From Streptomyces cinerochromogenes (GTDB taxonomy: Bacteria > Actinomycetota > Actinomycetes > Streptomycetales > Streptomycetaceae), in contig NZ_BMRM01000005.1 in NCBI RefSeq assembly GCF_014648635.1, positions 372,001-436,000 on the forward strand: a stretch of 64,000 nt of DNA, given 5' to 3'. The notes under the pieces were generated by a model that ran no database searches, was not told where the DNA came from, and was given only the letters and a program-made list of their open reading frames with translations. Positions 9,158 to 17,584 of this stretch are shown here, in pieces. The position numbers and the translations under genes are program-made. The stretch's first letter is position 1; the number at the start of each line of letters is the position of its first letter.

Positions 9158-9311
9158 GCGCCGACCCTAGACACTCCCGTCCCAGTTCTCCATCTCCCTT
9201 GGTCAGCCGCCTGACGATCGGGTACAGCCCGCTGCACCGAGATCCGCGATGCGAGCGCCCAAGGCAGCCGCGGCCATCGGTCGACTGCGCGACGACCGCC
9301 GGTGCGCCGCC

Positions 9312-10058
9312 TCAGGTGTATGCACTGTCGCCGGGAACGGTCAGCCGGAAGCCGATGCCGCGGACGGTGGAGATCCAGGCCGGGTCGCCGAGTTTGCGGC
9401 GCAGCGCCGATACGTGCACGTCGAGTGTGCGGGTGGGGCCGAAGTAGTCCGGGCCCCATAGCGTGTCGAGGATCTGTTGGCGGGAGTGCACCGCGCCGGG
9501 ATCGCCGGCCAGTTGGGCCAGGAGATCGAACTCTTTCGGAGTGAGGGTGAGCGGGCGGCTGTCGACGCTGACGCCCCGAGTCCGCCGGTTGACGGTCAGC
9601 GGGCCCAGGCGCTGCACGCCGCGCTCCTCGGGGAGTCGGGCATGTGGGGAGCTGTGGGCCGGCACGCCGGTCATGGCAGTGCCGGTATTCAGCGGGGCGA
9701 GCCTGTCGGGGTGGGTGCGGCGGGTGACGGCCCGGATCCGCGCCACCAACTCGCGAACACCGAAAGGCTTGGAGAGATAGTCGTCCGCTCCGAGTTCCAA
9801 ACCGACCACGCGGTCCGTCTCCTCGCTTCGTGCGGTGATCATGATGATGGGGACGGCAGACCGGGCGCGCAGGGCCCGGCAGACGTCGATGCCGTCCATG
9901 TCGGGTAGTCCGAGGTCCAGAAGCACGAGGTCGGCGGCGGGGGCCGACAAGGCCGAAGCCCCGGATTTCACGTGGTCGACGGCGAAGCAGTAGCGGCCCA
10001 GCCCTTCCAGGACGGGGCCGGCGATCCGGTCGTCGTCCTCGACGAGGAGGAGTCGCAT
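9312..10058 (-). CDS. OmpR-family response regulator, orphan paralogue
   Basis: 248 residues. Receiver with EDDD near the start, Asp48 in LLDLGLPDMDG and KPFGVRELVARIRAV; then a long variable linker (about residues 120-150) and a winged helix with LTPKEFDLL and YFGPTRTLDVHVSALRRKLGD. It is strikingly similar to the regulator at 11776-12534, yet has no kinase of its own downstream. A 230-bp gap separates it from the kinase gene at 10289. ATG at 10058 is chosen for its alignment with the paralogue and a GGAGA just upstream; an in-frame ATG at 10133 would add 25 residues. It probably arose by local duplication and may share the neighbouring kinase. Confidence 0.85.
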   Translation of the reverse strand: MRLLLVEDDDRIAGPVLEGLGRYCFAVDHVKSGASALSAPAADLVLLDLGLPDMDGIDVCRALRARSAVPIIMITARSEETDRVVGLELGADDYLSKPFGVRELVARIRAVTRRTHPDRLAPLNTGTAMTGVPAHSSPHARLPEERGVQRLGPLTVNRRTRGVSVDSRPLTLTPKEFDLLAQLAGDPGAVHSRQQILDTLWGPDYFGPTRTLDVHVSALRRKLGDPAWISTVRGIGFRLTVPGDSAYT

Positions 10059-10288
10059 GGTCTCCGGTGTGGGTTCGGCCGGGAGGACCTGCTCGCCCCC
10101 CGCGGTACACGAGGGATCGGTGTTGGTCGTCATGGATGTGTCCGTGATCGTTCGTGGTGCCTGCGGGAATGCGGACTTGGGAGCCTGGTGTGAGCCGAAC
10201 GGCACGACCCTGCGGCGGCGCGAGGCAGCTCGGGCGTGAAGACCCTCCGGCACGGTGTCAGGGGATGGCCGGTCTTCGGCAGCAGCGC

Positions 10289-11779
10289 TCACTGTTGCCA
10301 GTCGGACACGGCAAGCGGGCGCTCGGTGGGCAAGGGCGGTGCCTCGTCCTGTCTTGCGCGTATCACCGACCGCGGCCGTCGCGGATGGGCTGTGCGGTGT
10401 GTGCCGGCGGTCCTGAGGCGGACGACGGCATCGAGCCCGCCCCCGGGTGCGGCCTGCAGGGTCACCTCGCCGCGCGAGGCGCGGGCGAGCTGCTTCACGA
10501 TGGGCAGGCCGAGCCCGGTGCCTTCGTGGTCGGCGTCGTGCGCCCTCCAGAAGCGGTCGAAGGCGCGTCGCCGCTGTTCCTCGCTCATGCCCGGGCCCTG
10601 GTCGATCACATGCAGTTCGACGGTTGCGGGTGCACCGTGCGCCCAGGCGGTGGCCAAGGTGATCGTGGTCTGGGGCGGCGCGACCCGCAGCGCGTTGGAG
10701 AGCAGGTTGTCGATGATCTGCTCCAGCGCGTCGGGGAGGGCCCACACCTGGCCGATCCTCGGCCCGGCCACGACGATGTCCACGTGGTGCTCACCGGCGA
10801 AGGCCGCCCACACGGCCGCGCGGTCGGCGATGACGGAGTCCAGGTCGGTGGCCTCCGGTGTGGTCGCCGTGTTCTCCAGCCGGGCCAGGGCGAGCAGGCC
10901 GTGCACCATTCGGCTGAGCCGTTCCACCTCGCCGACCGCCTCGTCGAGGCTGGGTTGTGCCTGTGGGTCGAGGTAGGGCTCGAAGTTCTCCAGTCGCAGC
11001 CGCAGCGCGGTCAGCGGCGTCTTCAGCTGGTGGGACGCCTCCGAGGCGAAGGCGTACTGGGCCTTGAGCAGATGCTGCAACCGGGTCGCGGTGCGAACGA
11101 AGCTGGCGGCCAGGCGCCGCAGCTCGGGGGGCCCGAGGTCGGTGGCCGGCAGGTCCTTCAGGGTGCCGTCGGCGAGCTGCGTCGTGGCGTGCTCCAGCGC
11201 CCGCACCGGGCGGGTGATCCAGCGGGCCAGCGCGAGAGCTATCAGCGCGACGGCCGCCAGCACTCCCAGCCCCACGGCCGCCAGCGCCAGCCAGGCGTCG
11301 TGGACCTTGGACGTCACCGCGGTGAGGGGGAAGGACGCTCGTACGACGCAGCGGACGGTGCCGCCCGAGGCGCCCGGCACGGTGACGAGGAAGACGTCTT
11401 CGTCCAGGGCCGGATCCTGCCGGGTGGTGGACCTGGACCGGTTGGCCAGAGCGGTTGCGATGTCCGGCTGCGCGGACAGGTCCGTACCGGCAGCCACCAC
11501 GTTGCGCGAGTCGGCGATCAGCTTTCCCTTGTTGTCCACGACGATGACGTGACTGCCGGTGCGCCGTGCGAAGCTCGTCACCACTTCGGGGACGTCGGAG
11601 GCGCCCCGCCGCTCGACCTTCTCCTCCAGCACCTCTGCGAGCATGCCGGCGGCCTGCTGGCCGTTGCCGGTGAAGCGGGACCTCTCCCCGCGCGCGTAGA
11701 CGTAGCCGAACGGCACTTCCAGACACAACAGCACCAGCAGCGTGAGGCTGAGATAGCTGAGCAGGAGGCGGCGGGTCAC
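10289..11779 (-). CDS. Sensor histidine kinase
   Basis: A 496-residue membrane kinase. It has a signal-anchor helix (about 5-27), a Cache-like extracytoplasmic sensor, a second helix (about 163-187), HAMP, phospho-acceptor His250 in ASHQLKTPLTAL, N-box DNLLSNALR, G1 DQGPGM and G2 GTGLGLP. The C-terminal 45 residues form an Arg/Pro-rich tail outside the catalytic domain. The start overlaps the stop of the upstream regulator by 4 bp (ATGA), so the two are co-translated. The ligand is unknown. Confidence 0.9.
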   Translation of the reverse strand: MTRRLLLSYLSLTLLVLLCLEVPFGYVYARGERSRFTGNGQQAAGMLAEVLEEKVERRGASDVPEVVTSFARRTGSHVIVVDNKGKLIADSRNVVAAGTDLSAQPDIATALANRSRSTTRQDPALDEDVFLVTVPGASGGTVRCVVRASFPLTAVTSKVHDAWLALAAVGLGVLAAVALIALALARWITRPVRALEHATTQLADGTLKDLPATDLGPPELRRLAASFVRTATRLQHLLKAQYAFASEASHQLKTPLTALRLRLENFEPYLDPQAQPSLDEAVGEVERLSRMVHGLLALARLENTATTPEATDLDSVIADRAAVWAAFAGEHHVDIVVAGPRIGQVWALPDALEQIIDNLLSNALRVAPPQTTITLATAWAHGAPATVELHVIDQGPGMSEEQRRRAFDRFWRAHDADHEGTGLGLPIVKQLARASRGEVTLQAAPGGGLDAVVRLRTAGTHRTAHPRRPRSVIRARQDEAPPLPTERPLAVSDWQQ

Positions 11780-12534
11780 CGGTTGTCTCCTCGGACGTAC
11801 GGGTCGACCTGCGTGGCGGCCGCGGTGTCGGCGGGTCGCGCGAGCCGGAATCCCACGCCGCGGATGTTGTCGATCCAGGCAGGGTCACCCAGTTTGCGGC
11901 GCAGTGCGGCAACGTGGACGTCCAGAGTCTTGGTGGGGCCGAAGTAGTTCGGTTCCCACACGGCGTCCAGGATCTGCTGTCGCGTGCGGACGGCGCCGGG
12001 ATCGTCGGCGAGATAGGCGAGCAGGTCGAACTCCTTGGGCGCGAGGGCGACGGAGGTCCGGTGCAGGTGGACTTGGCGGCCCCGCCGGTCGATGGCCAGC
12101 GGGCCGATGTGCTGGGTCCGGCCCGCCGGATCGGGACGGCCGCCTCCCGAAGCGGCAACGGCCGGAACGGGTTCGGCGGCAGCGGTTCCGGCACGCCGGA
12201 AGACGGCGCGGATCCGTGCGACCAGTTCCCGGACTCCGAACGGTTTGGACAGGTAGTCGTCGGCTCCCAGCTCCAGACCGAGAACCCGGTCGACCTCATC
12301 GCTTCTCGCGCTGATCATGATGATGGGGACCTGGGAGCGCAGTCGGAGCGTCCGGCAGACGTCGATGCCGTCCATGTCGGGCAGTCCCAGATCCAGCAGC
12401 ACCATCTCCGTTTCCCCCGCGGCGAGTCCGTCGGCACCGGTACGGGCGTGCTCGACGGTGAACCCGAAACGGCTCAAGCCCTCCATCAGCGGACCGGCGA
12501 CCCGGTCATCATCCTCGATCAGTAAGAGACGCAT
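11776..12534 (-). CDS. OmpR-family response regulator
   Basis: 252 residues with the same layout as the 9.3 kb paralogue: EDDD, Asp48 in LLDLGLPDMDG, KPFGVRELVARIRAV, a variable linker, then a winged helix with LAPKEFDLL and YFGPTKTLDVHVAALRRKLGD. It leads the operon with the kinase at 10289-11779. The relic at 5.3 kb has the same FGPTKT motif. The three sequences suggest repeated duplication of one regulator lineage in this region. Confidence 0.9.
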   Translation of the reverse strand: MRLLLIEDDDRVAGPLMEGLSRFGFTVEHARTGADGLAAGETEMVLLDLGLPDMDGIDVCRTLRLRSQVPIIMISARSDEVDRVLGLELGADDYLSKPFGVRELVARIRAVFRRAGTAAAEPVPAVAASGGGRPDPAGRTQHIGPLAIDRRGRQVHLHRTSVALAPKEFDLLAYLADDPGAVRTRQQILDAVWEPNYFGPTKTLDVHVAALRRKLGDPAWIDNIRGVGFRLARPADTAAATQVDPYVRGDNR

Positions 12535-13031
12535 GCCGACAGAATCACAAGCTCTCGGGCCACGGCGGCGGGAAAGCCGCCGAATGTCGCGTTAATTACT
12601 CTCGGCGAACTTGAACAACTGTATTCCTTTACCGTCTCCTGCCCGGCAATCGACCCTACGGACCCTGCTACAGCAGAACGTCAACGTTTGACAGCGCCAG
12701 GCAAGCAGACGGTTAAGAACGTACAGCGCGGGCTTCATCGCCTGGCAATCGCCTCCGAGTCGGGCAGCAGCCGGGCACAGCCGCTTCGTTCGCCGGTGCG
12801 AGCAACTCCGGACATGCCGCCGATCAGCTGCCGACAACTCCATTTTCCGGCACAGCGGGGCGGGCGGAATACTGGATCGATTCTGATGCCGGCCTTCCTT
12901 CTCTCTGGCGATCAGTTAACCAACGATCCCGTAACGTTGTCGGCGGCTGATCGCGGACGGCGTTCGCATGCGCGCTTCCTTTCGCCTCCGCAGCCTCTCC
13001 CTTGCTTTCCTACGCGACGGGACGGTGAAAC
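12535..13031. other. Divergent promoter region, regulator versus siderophore cluster
   Basis: About 500 bp of lower-GC sequence with no supported gene. It must hold the promoters for the regulator (minus) and the siderophore operon (plus). A TTGACA at 12688-12693 could be a -35 element, but no convincing -10 follows. I looked for the 19-bp DmdR/IdeR iron-box palindrome expected before a siderophore operon and did not find a good match. Confidence 0.5.
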
Positions 13032-14618
13032 ATGCCGCACAGCAGCACGACCGACGAACTGCGCCACGAGCGCCCCGATCTGGTCGAACCCTTCATGGCC
13101 GCGCTCCCCGGGGCACGTGCCACGGTGCTCGGCCGGCTCTGGGGCGCGTTCGCCCGCGAACCCCTCCCGGGTATCGCGGACCGCGACCGCGACGCAGGCA
13201 CGCTGGTCGTCCGCCTCACCGGTGGTGGGCGGCTCACGGGCCCGGCGTCTGCGGCCGAACGATTCGCCCCGGTCCCCGCCGACTTCGCCGTGCAGGGGCC
13301 CGATGGTCCGGTCGACGAGCCGGCCCGGCTCCTCGCCGCCCTCGGAGCCCACACGGAGGCCGCGTCGCGTCTGGCCGTCGAGCTCGACAACAGCATCGCC
13401 AACCTGGCCCTGGCCCGCGCGGCCAACCACGAGCCGCGCGAGGTACGGGACTCCGCCGACGCCGAACAGGCTGTGGTCGACGGCCACCCCCAGCACCCCT
13501 GTTGCCGTACCCGCACCGGACTGTCCGTCGCCGAGGTGCTCGCCTACGCGCCCGAGCACCACCCCGTCATCGAGCTGGCGCTCGTCGCCGTACCGGCCGA
13601 CCGCTGGCAGGCCACCGGCGACTGGCCGCAGGAACTGCGCGACGGCGACACCGTCCTGATGCCGGTCCACCCCTGGCAGCGCGACCACGTACTCGCACGC
13701 CGGCCCGACCTCCCGGTCGTGAACCGTACGATCGCCGCCCGCCCGCTGCTGTCGATGCGGACCATGTCTCCCCTCGACGCCCTGCCCGGCTGCCACATCA
13801 AGACGGCACTGGACGTACAGGTCACCAACTACCGGCGCACCATCTCTCCGGCCGAGGTGGCCGACGGAGCCCCCCTGTCCGAGCTGGTCACCGCCGTAGT
13901 CGACAAGGCCGGTCACGGCGAGAGCCTGCGCATCCTGCGCGAACTCGCCGGCGGTGCCGTCCGTGTGAACGGCAAGCCGTCGGCGAGCCTGGCGGCGATG
14001 ATCCGCGAGTCGAGTGAACGGCACCTCGGGCCGGACGAGATCGCCGTCCCGCTCACCGCCGTCCACGCCACCGGCGCCCGCATGGTGAGCGGCGACCCGG
14101 TCACCTGGCTGGCGGAGTTCGCCGCACTCGTCCTGCCGCCCGCGCTGACGCTGCTGTCCATGGGGGTGGCGCTGGAGGCCCACGGTCAGAACACGCTCGT
14201 CGCCCTGCGCGGCGGACGCCCGGTGCGGGTGCTCTACCGGGACCTGGACGGCGTGCGCATCCACCCGGAGCGGCTCGCCCGCCACGGCTTCTCGCTTCCG
14301 CCGCTGTCCGGGACGCGGGCGGGGAACGACGAGAGGGCGCTGCGGACCAAGCTGTTCGGGGGCCTGCTCAGCGGCGTCTTCAGCGAGCTGGTCTCCGTGT
14401 TGTCACGAACGCGCGGCGCCGGCCCCGAGCAGCTGTGGGCGGCGGTGGCCGCCGTCGGCCGCCAGGTCTTCGCCGGCCTTCCTGATGCGAGCGGGGACCG
14501 GGAGGTGTTCTTCGGCGACACGCTGCCGCTGAAGGCGACCATCGCGATGCGACTGGCCGAAGCCTCCGGTGCCGCCCAGTGGACTCCCGTCCCCAACCCC
14601 CTGGCCCGCCACCGCTGA
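13032..14618 (+). CDS. IucA/IucC-family siderophore synthetase (first of two)
   Basis: A 528-residue NRPS-independent siderophore synthetase, which adenylates a carboxylic acid such as citrate and condenses it with an amine or alcohol. Visible family motifs are GHPQHPCCRTRTG (N-terminal ATP-binding region), the core MPVHPWQ, SMRTM, KTALDVQVTNYRRTIS, HGQNTLV and YRDLDGVRI. The C-terminal FhuF-like region is present and the length is normal. It is first gene of a plus-strand operon with a second synthetase 72 bp downstream, a decarboxylase and an exporter. The ATG at 13032 follows a weak GACGG-type RBS. The substrate cannot be read from sequence. Confidence 0.9.
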   Translation: MPHSSTTDELRHERPDLVEPFMAALPGARATVLGRLWGAFAREPLPGIADRDRDAGTLVVRLTGGGRLTGPASAAERFAPVPADFAVQGPDGPVDEPARLLAALGAHTEAASRLAVELDNSIANLALARAANHEPREVRDSADAEQAVVDGHPQHPCCRTRTGLSVAEVLAYAPEHHPVIELALVAVPADRWQATGDWPQELRDGDTVLMPVHPWQRDHVLARRPDLPVVNRTIAARPLLSMRTMSPLDALPGCHIKTALDVQVTNYRRTISPAEVADGAPLSELVTAVVDKAGHGESLRILRELAGGAVRVNGKPSASLAAMIRESSERHLGPDEIAVPLTAVHATGARMVSGDPVTWLAEFAALVLPPALTLLSMGVALEAHGQNTLVALRGGRPVRVLYRDLDGVRIHPERLARHGFSLPPLSGTRAGNDERALRTKLFGGLLSGVFSELVSVLSRTRGAGPEQLWAAVAAVGRQVFAGLPDASGDREVFFGDTLPLKATIAMRLAEASGAAQWTPVPNPLARHR

Positions 14619-14690
14619 CAGCCCGCTTCCGACTGCCGGGCCCGGCCGGCCTCCCCGCACATCTCCTTGCACCGACTGGAGTCCTTCCGC

Positions 14691-16385
14691 ATGACCGTAC
14701 CCAGCACCACCGGCGCCGTTCTCGCCACCAACGACGGTCCCGCCCGGGTCGCCGACGCCGTCACCGCCCACACCCTGCTCAACTGCCTGATCCGTGAGGT
14801 CTCCGCGCCCGAGCGCCAGGTCACCGTCGACCAGGACCACCTGCTGCTGCGGCTGCCCCGCCGCGACGTCCTGCTCCGCGTCCCCCTGCGCCGCATCTCC
14901 CTGATCGGCGCGCACCGCTTCGACGGTCCGGTCGAGCGGTACGACGGCGGGGACTGGTCCGCGATCGGGTGGCACGAGCTCGCCGGATACATCCAGGAGG
15001 AGCTGGAACTGCGTACCGGCGTGTCCAACGACGAGTTCCTGGCCCAGGTCTCCGACAGCCGTGACACCATCCACACCATCCTGGAGCGGCGCGCCACGGC
15101 GGCTCTGCCGCAGGACCCGTACCTGGAGTCCGAGCAGTCCCTGGTCTTCGGGCACCGCTTCCACCCCTCGCCCAAGTCGCGCACCGGCGACCCCGAGGAC
15201 TGGCTGGACTACGGTCCGGAGACCGGCACCCGCTTCCCGCTGCGCTACCTCGCCGTCCACCGGAGTCTGGTGCGCGAGGAAGGTGACCTGAGCGGGCTCG
15301 ACGCCCTTCATCCGTCCGGGCGTAGGGACTACGTCACCCTGCCGGTGCACCCCTGGCAGTACCGGATGCTCGGCGACCATCCGGCGCTGCGCGAGGCCTT
15401 GGCCGCCGGCTCGATCGTCGATACGGGCGTCGTGGGCCCGGCCTTCGTCCCCACCGCTTCGGTGCGGACCTTGTACCAGCCGGACGCCGACACGTTCCTG
15501 AAGTTCAGCCTGAACGTCCGGCTGACCAACTGTGTCCGCAAGAACGCCGCGTACGAGCTGGCGGGTGCCGTGGCCCTCAACCGGCTCCTGGGCCCCGTCT
15601 TCGGCGACATCGGCCACGCCCATGACGGAAGCTCGCTGCTCGCCGAGCCGGGCTACCGCACCCTCGCCCTCGGCGACGACCTCTGCCTTGTGGAGGGCTT
15701 CGGCGTCATCGTCCGCACCGGCCTGCGCGAACACCTGCGTCCGGGCGTGACCCCGCTGCTGGCCGCCGCGATCGCCGACGAGCACCCCACCAGCCCGGCT
15801 CACGTCTCCCGCCTCCTGGCCCTCGGTGACGGTGACGCGCTCACCTGGTGGGACGCCTACCTCGGCTTGCTGCTGCCCCCCGTCCTGACCGCCTACTTCG
15901 AGCACGGCATCGTCCTCGAACCCCATCTGCAGAACGTCGTCGTCGGTGTGAGCGGCGACGGCATCCCCGCCCAGGTGATCTTCCGCGACCTGGAGGGAAC
16001 CAAGCTCGTCCCCGAACACCACCGTCCGTTCCTCGCCGGCCTGCCCGAGGACGTGCGCACTCCGATGACGCACGATGCCGAGCGCGGCTGGAACCGGGTG
16101 GCCTACTGCCTCCTGGTCAACCACACAGCCGAAGTCCTCGCCGCCCTCGCCGATACCGACCCCGCCCTGGAACCCGCTCTGTGGGGCCTGGTCCGCGACC
16201 ACCTCGACGCCTACTCCCGCGGTGCGGGCGAGCCGCCCCGGCTGCGCGCCCTGCTCTCGGGCGTACCACTGCCCGCCAAGGCCAATCTGCTGCTGCGCTG
16301 GTCGCGGCAGGCCGACCGGCACGCCGGCTACGTCCCGTTGCCCAGCCCGCTGGGCGAGGGCTTCCCCCGCGAGGTGACCCGGTGA
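14691..16385 (+). CDS. IucA/IucC-family siderophore synthetase (second)
   Basis: A 564-residue second NIS synthetase, clearly diverged from the first. Motifs are GHRFHPSPKSRTG, TLPVHPWQYRML, SVRTLYQP, KFSLNVRLTNCVRKN, EPHLQNVVV and FRDLEGTKL. ATG at 14691 is used, not the in-frame TTG at 14667, because CTGGAG lies at RBS distance. Two different synthetases with one decarboxylase recall the staphyloferrin/rhizoferrin logic in which each adds one citrate-type unit to a diamine backbone. Its stop overlaps the decarboxylase GTG by 4 bp. Confidence 0.9.
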   Translation: MTVPSTTGAVLATNDGPARVADAVTAHTLLNCLIREVSAPERQVTVDQDHLLLRLPRRDVLLRVPLRRISLIGAHRFDGPVERYDGGDWSAIGWHELAGYIQEELELRTGVSNDEFLAQVSDSRDTIHTILERRATAALPQDPYLESEQSLVFGHRFHPSPKSRTGDPEDWLDYGPETGTRFPLRYLAVHRSLVREEGDLSGLDALHPSGRRDYVTLPVHPWQYRMLGDHPALREALAAGSIVDTGVVGPAFVPTASVRTLYQPDADTFLKFSLNVRLTNCVRKNAAYELAGAVALNRLLGPVFGDIGHAHDGSSLLAEPGYRTLALGDDLCLVEGFGVIVRTGLREHLRPGVTPLLAAAIADEHPTSPAHVSRLLALGDGDALTWWDAYLGLLLPPVLTAYFEHGIVLEPHLQNVVVGVSGDGIPAQVIFRDLEGTKLVPEHHRPFLAGLPEDVRTPMTHDAERGWNRVAYCLLVNHTAEVLAALADTDPALEPALWGLVRDHLDAYSRGAGEPPRLRALLSGVPLPAKANLLLRWSRQADRHAGYVPLPSPLGEGFPREVTR

Positions 16386-17578
16386 GGCAGCGACTTTTCC
16401 CGTACGTCACCGAGCTGGCCGCGGAAGAACTCCCCGCCTACGTCTACGACCTGCGGGACCTGCGCGAGCACGCGGCCGCCGTCCGTGCCGCCCTGCCCGA
16501 ACGCGTCCGGCTCTTCTATGCCGCCAAGGCCAACTCCGACCCCCAGCTCCTGGACGTTCTGCGCGACCACGTCGACGGCTTCGAGGTCGCTTCCGGCGGC
16601 GAACTCCACCACATCCGGACCACCTGCCCCGGCACGCCGATCGCCTTCGGCGGCCCCGGCAAGACGCCGGCCGAACTCGAACAGGCACTGTGCGCCGGAG
16701 TGGACCGCCTGCACGTCGAGAGCGAACAAGAGCTCCACCAGCTCACCGGCATGCTCGGTGAACGCGCCGTGGACGTCCTGCTCCGGGTCAACCTCCCGAT
16801 CGCCCTCGGCCCGGTGGCCCTCGCCATGGGCGGCCGGCCCAGCCCCTTCGGCCTCGACCCGAGTCACCTGGACCGCTGCTTCGCCCTCGCCTCCGGCGAC
16901 CCCCGCATCCGGCTGCGCGGCATCCACGTCCACCTCGCCAGCGGGCTGGATGCCGCCACCCACCTCGACCTCGCCCGCCAGGTCCTGACCTGGGCGAGGG
17001 GATGGGCGGACCGGCACGGCACGGAGCTGAGCGAGGTCAACCTCGGCGGTGGCATGGAGGTCGACTACACCCGTCCCGACCGGCGCTTCGACTGGGCGGC
17101 CTTCGGCGCCGGCCTGCGCCGCCTGCTGGAGGGCCACCCGGACCTGACCCTGCGCATCGAACCGGGCCGTTCGGTCACCGCGTACTGCGGCTGGTACGTC
17201 ACCGAGGTCCTCGACATCAAACGCAGCCACGGTCACGCCTTCGCCGTGCTGCGCGGCGGCACCCACCACCTGCGCACACCGGCCGCCAAACAGCACGACC
17301 AGCCGTTCACCGTCATCCCCGACGACACCTGGGACCGGCCCTGGGAACGCCCCCGGGCCGAGGACGAACCCGTCACACTGGTCGGTCAGCTGTGCACGCC
17401 CAAGGACGTCCTGGCCGACGGCGTGCGGACAGAGCGGCTGCGCGTCGGCGACAGGATCGCCTTCGCCCTGGCTGGGGCGTACGCCTGGAACATCTCCCAC
17501 CACGAGTTCCTGATGCACCCCGCGCCGCGGTTCCACCACCTCGACCACGTCTCCGTACCCGTCGGCTCCCACCCGTAG
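16382..17578 (+). CDS. Fold-III PLP-dependent decarboxylase (SbnH/LysA/ornithine decarboxylase type)
   Basis: 398 residues. An alanine-racemase-like barrel carries PLP Lys49 in FYAAKANSD, the glycine-rich loop in NLGGGMEVDY, the phosphate-binding EPGRS, and a C-terminal catalytic Cys in GQLCTPKD. In siderophore clusters such enzymes make the diamine building block or, as for SbnH, decarboxylate a citryl intermediate. It starts at GTG 16382, overlapping the preceding stop (GTGA), so translation is coupled to the second synthetase. Diaminopimelate decarboxylase is an alternative family label, but the operon argues for a siderophore role. Confidence 0.88.
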   Translation: MRQRLFPYVTELAAEELPAYVYDLRDLREHAAAVRAALPERVRLFYAAKANSDPQLLDVLRDHVDGFEVASGGELHHIRTTCPGTPIAFGGPGKTPAELEQALCAGVDRLHVESEQELHQLTGMLGERAVDVLLRVNLPIALGPVALAMGGRPSPFGLDPSHLDRCFALASGDPRIRLRGIHVHLASGLDAATHLDLARQVLTWARGWADRHGTELSEVNLGGGMEVDYTRPDRRFDWAAFGAGLRRLLEGHPDLTLRIEPGRSVTAYCGWYVTEVLDIKRSHGHAFAVLRGGTHHLRTPAAKQHDQPFTVIPDDTWDRPWERPRAEDEPVTLVGQLCTPKDVLADGVRTERLRVGDRIAFALAGAYAWNISHHEFLMHPAPRFHHLDHVSVPVGSHP

Positions 17579-17584
17579 AAGGTC

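Noticed and set aside
12535..13031. Iron-box (DmdR/IdeR) before the siderophore operon
   Set aside because: I looked for the palindromic TTAGGTTAGGCTCACCTAA-type site and found no match good enough to report.
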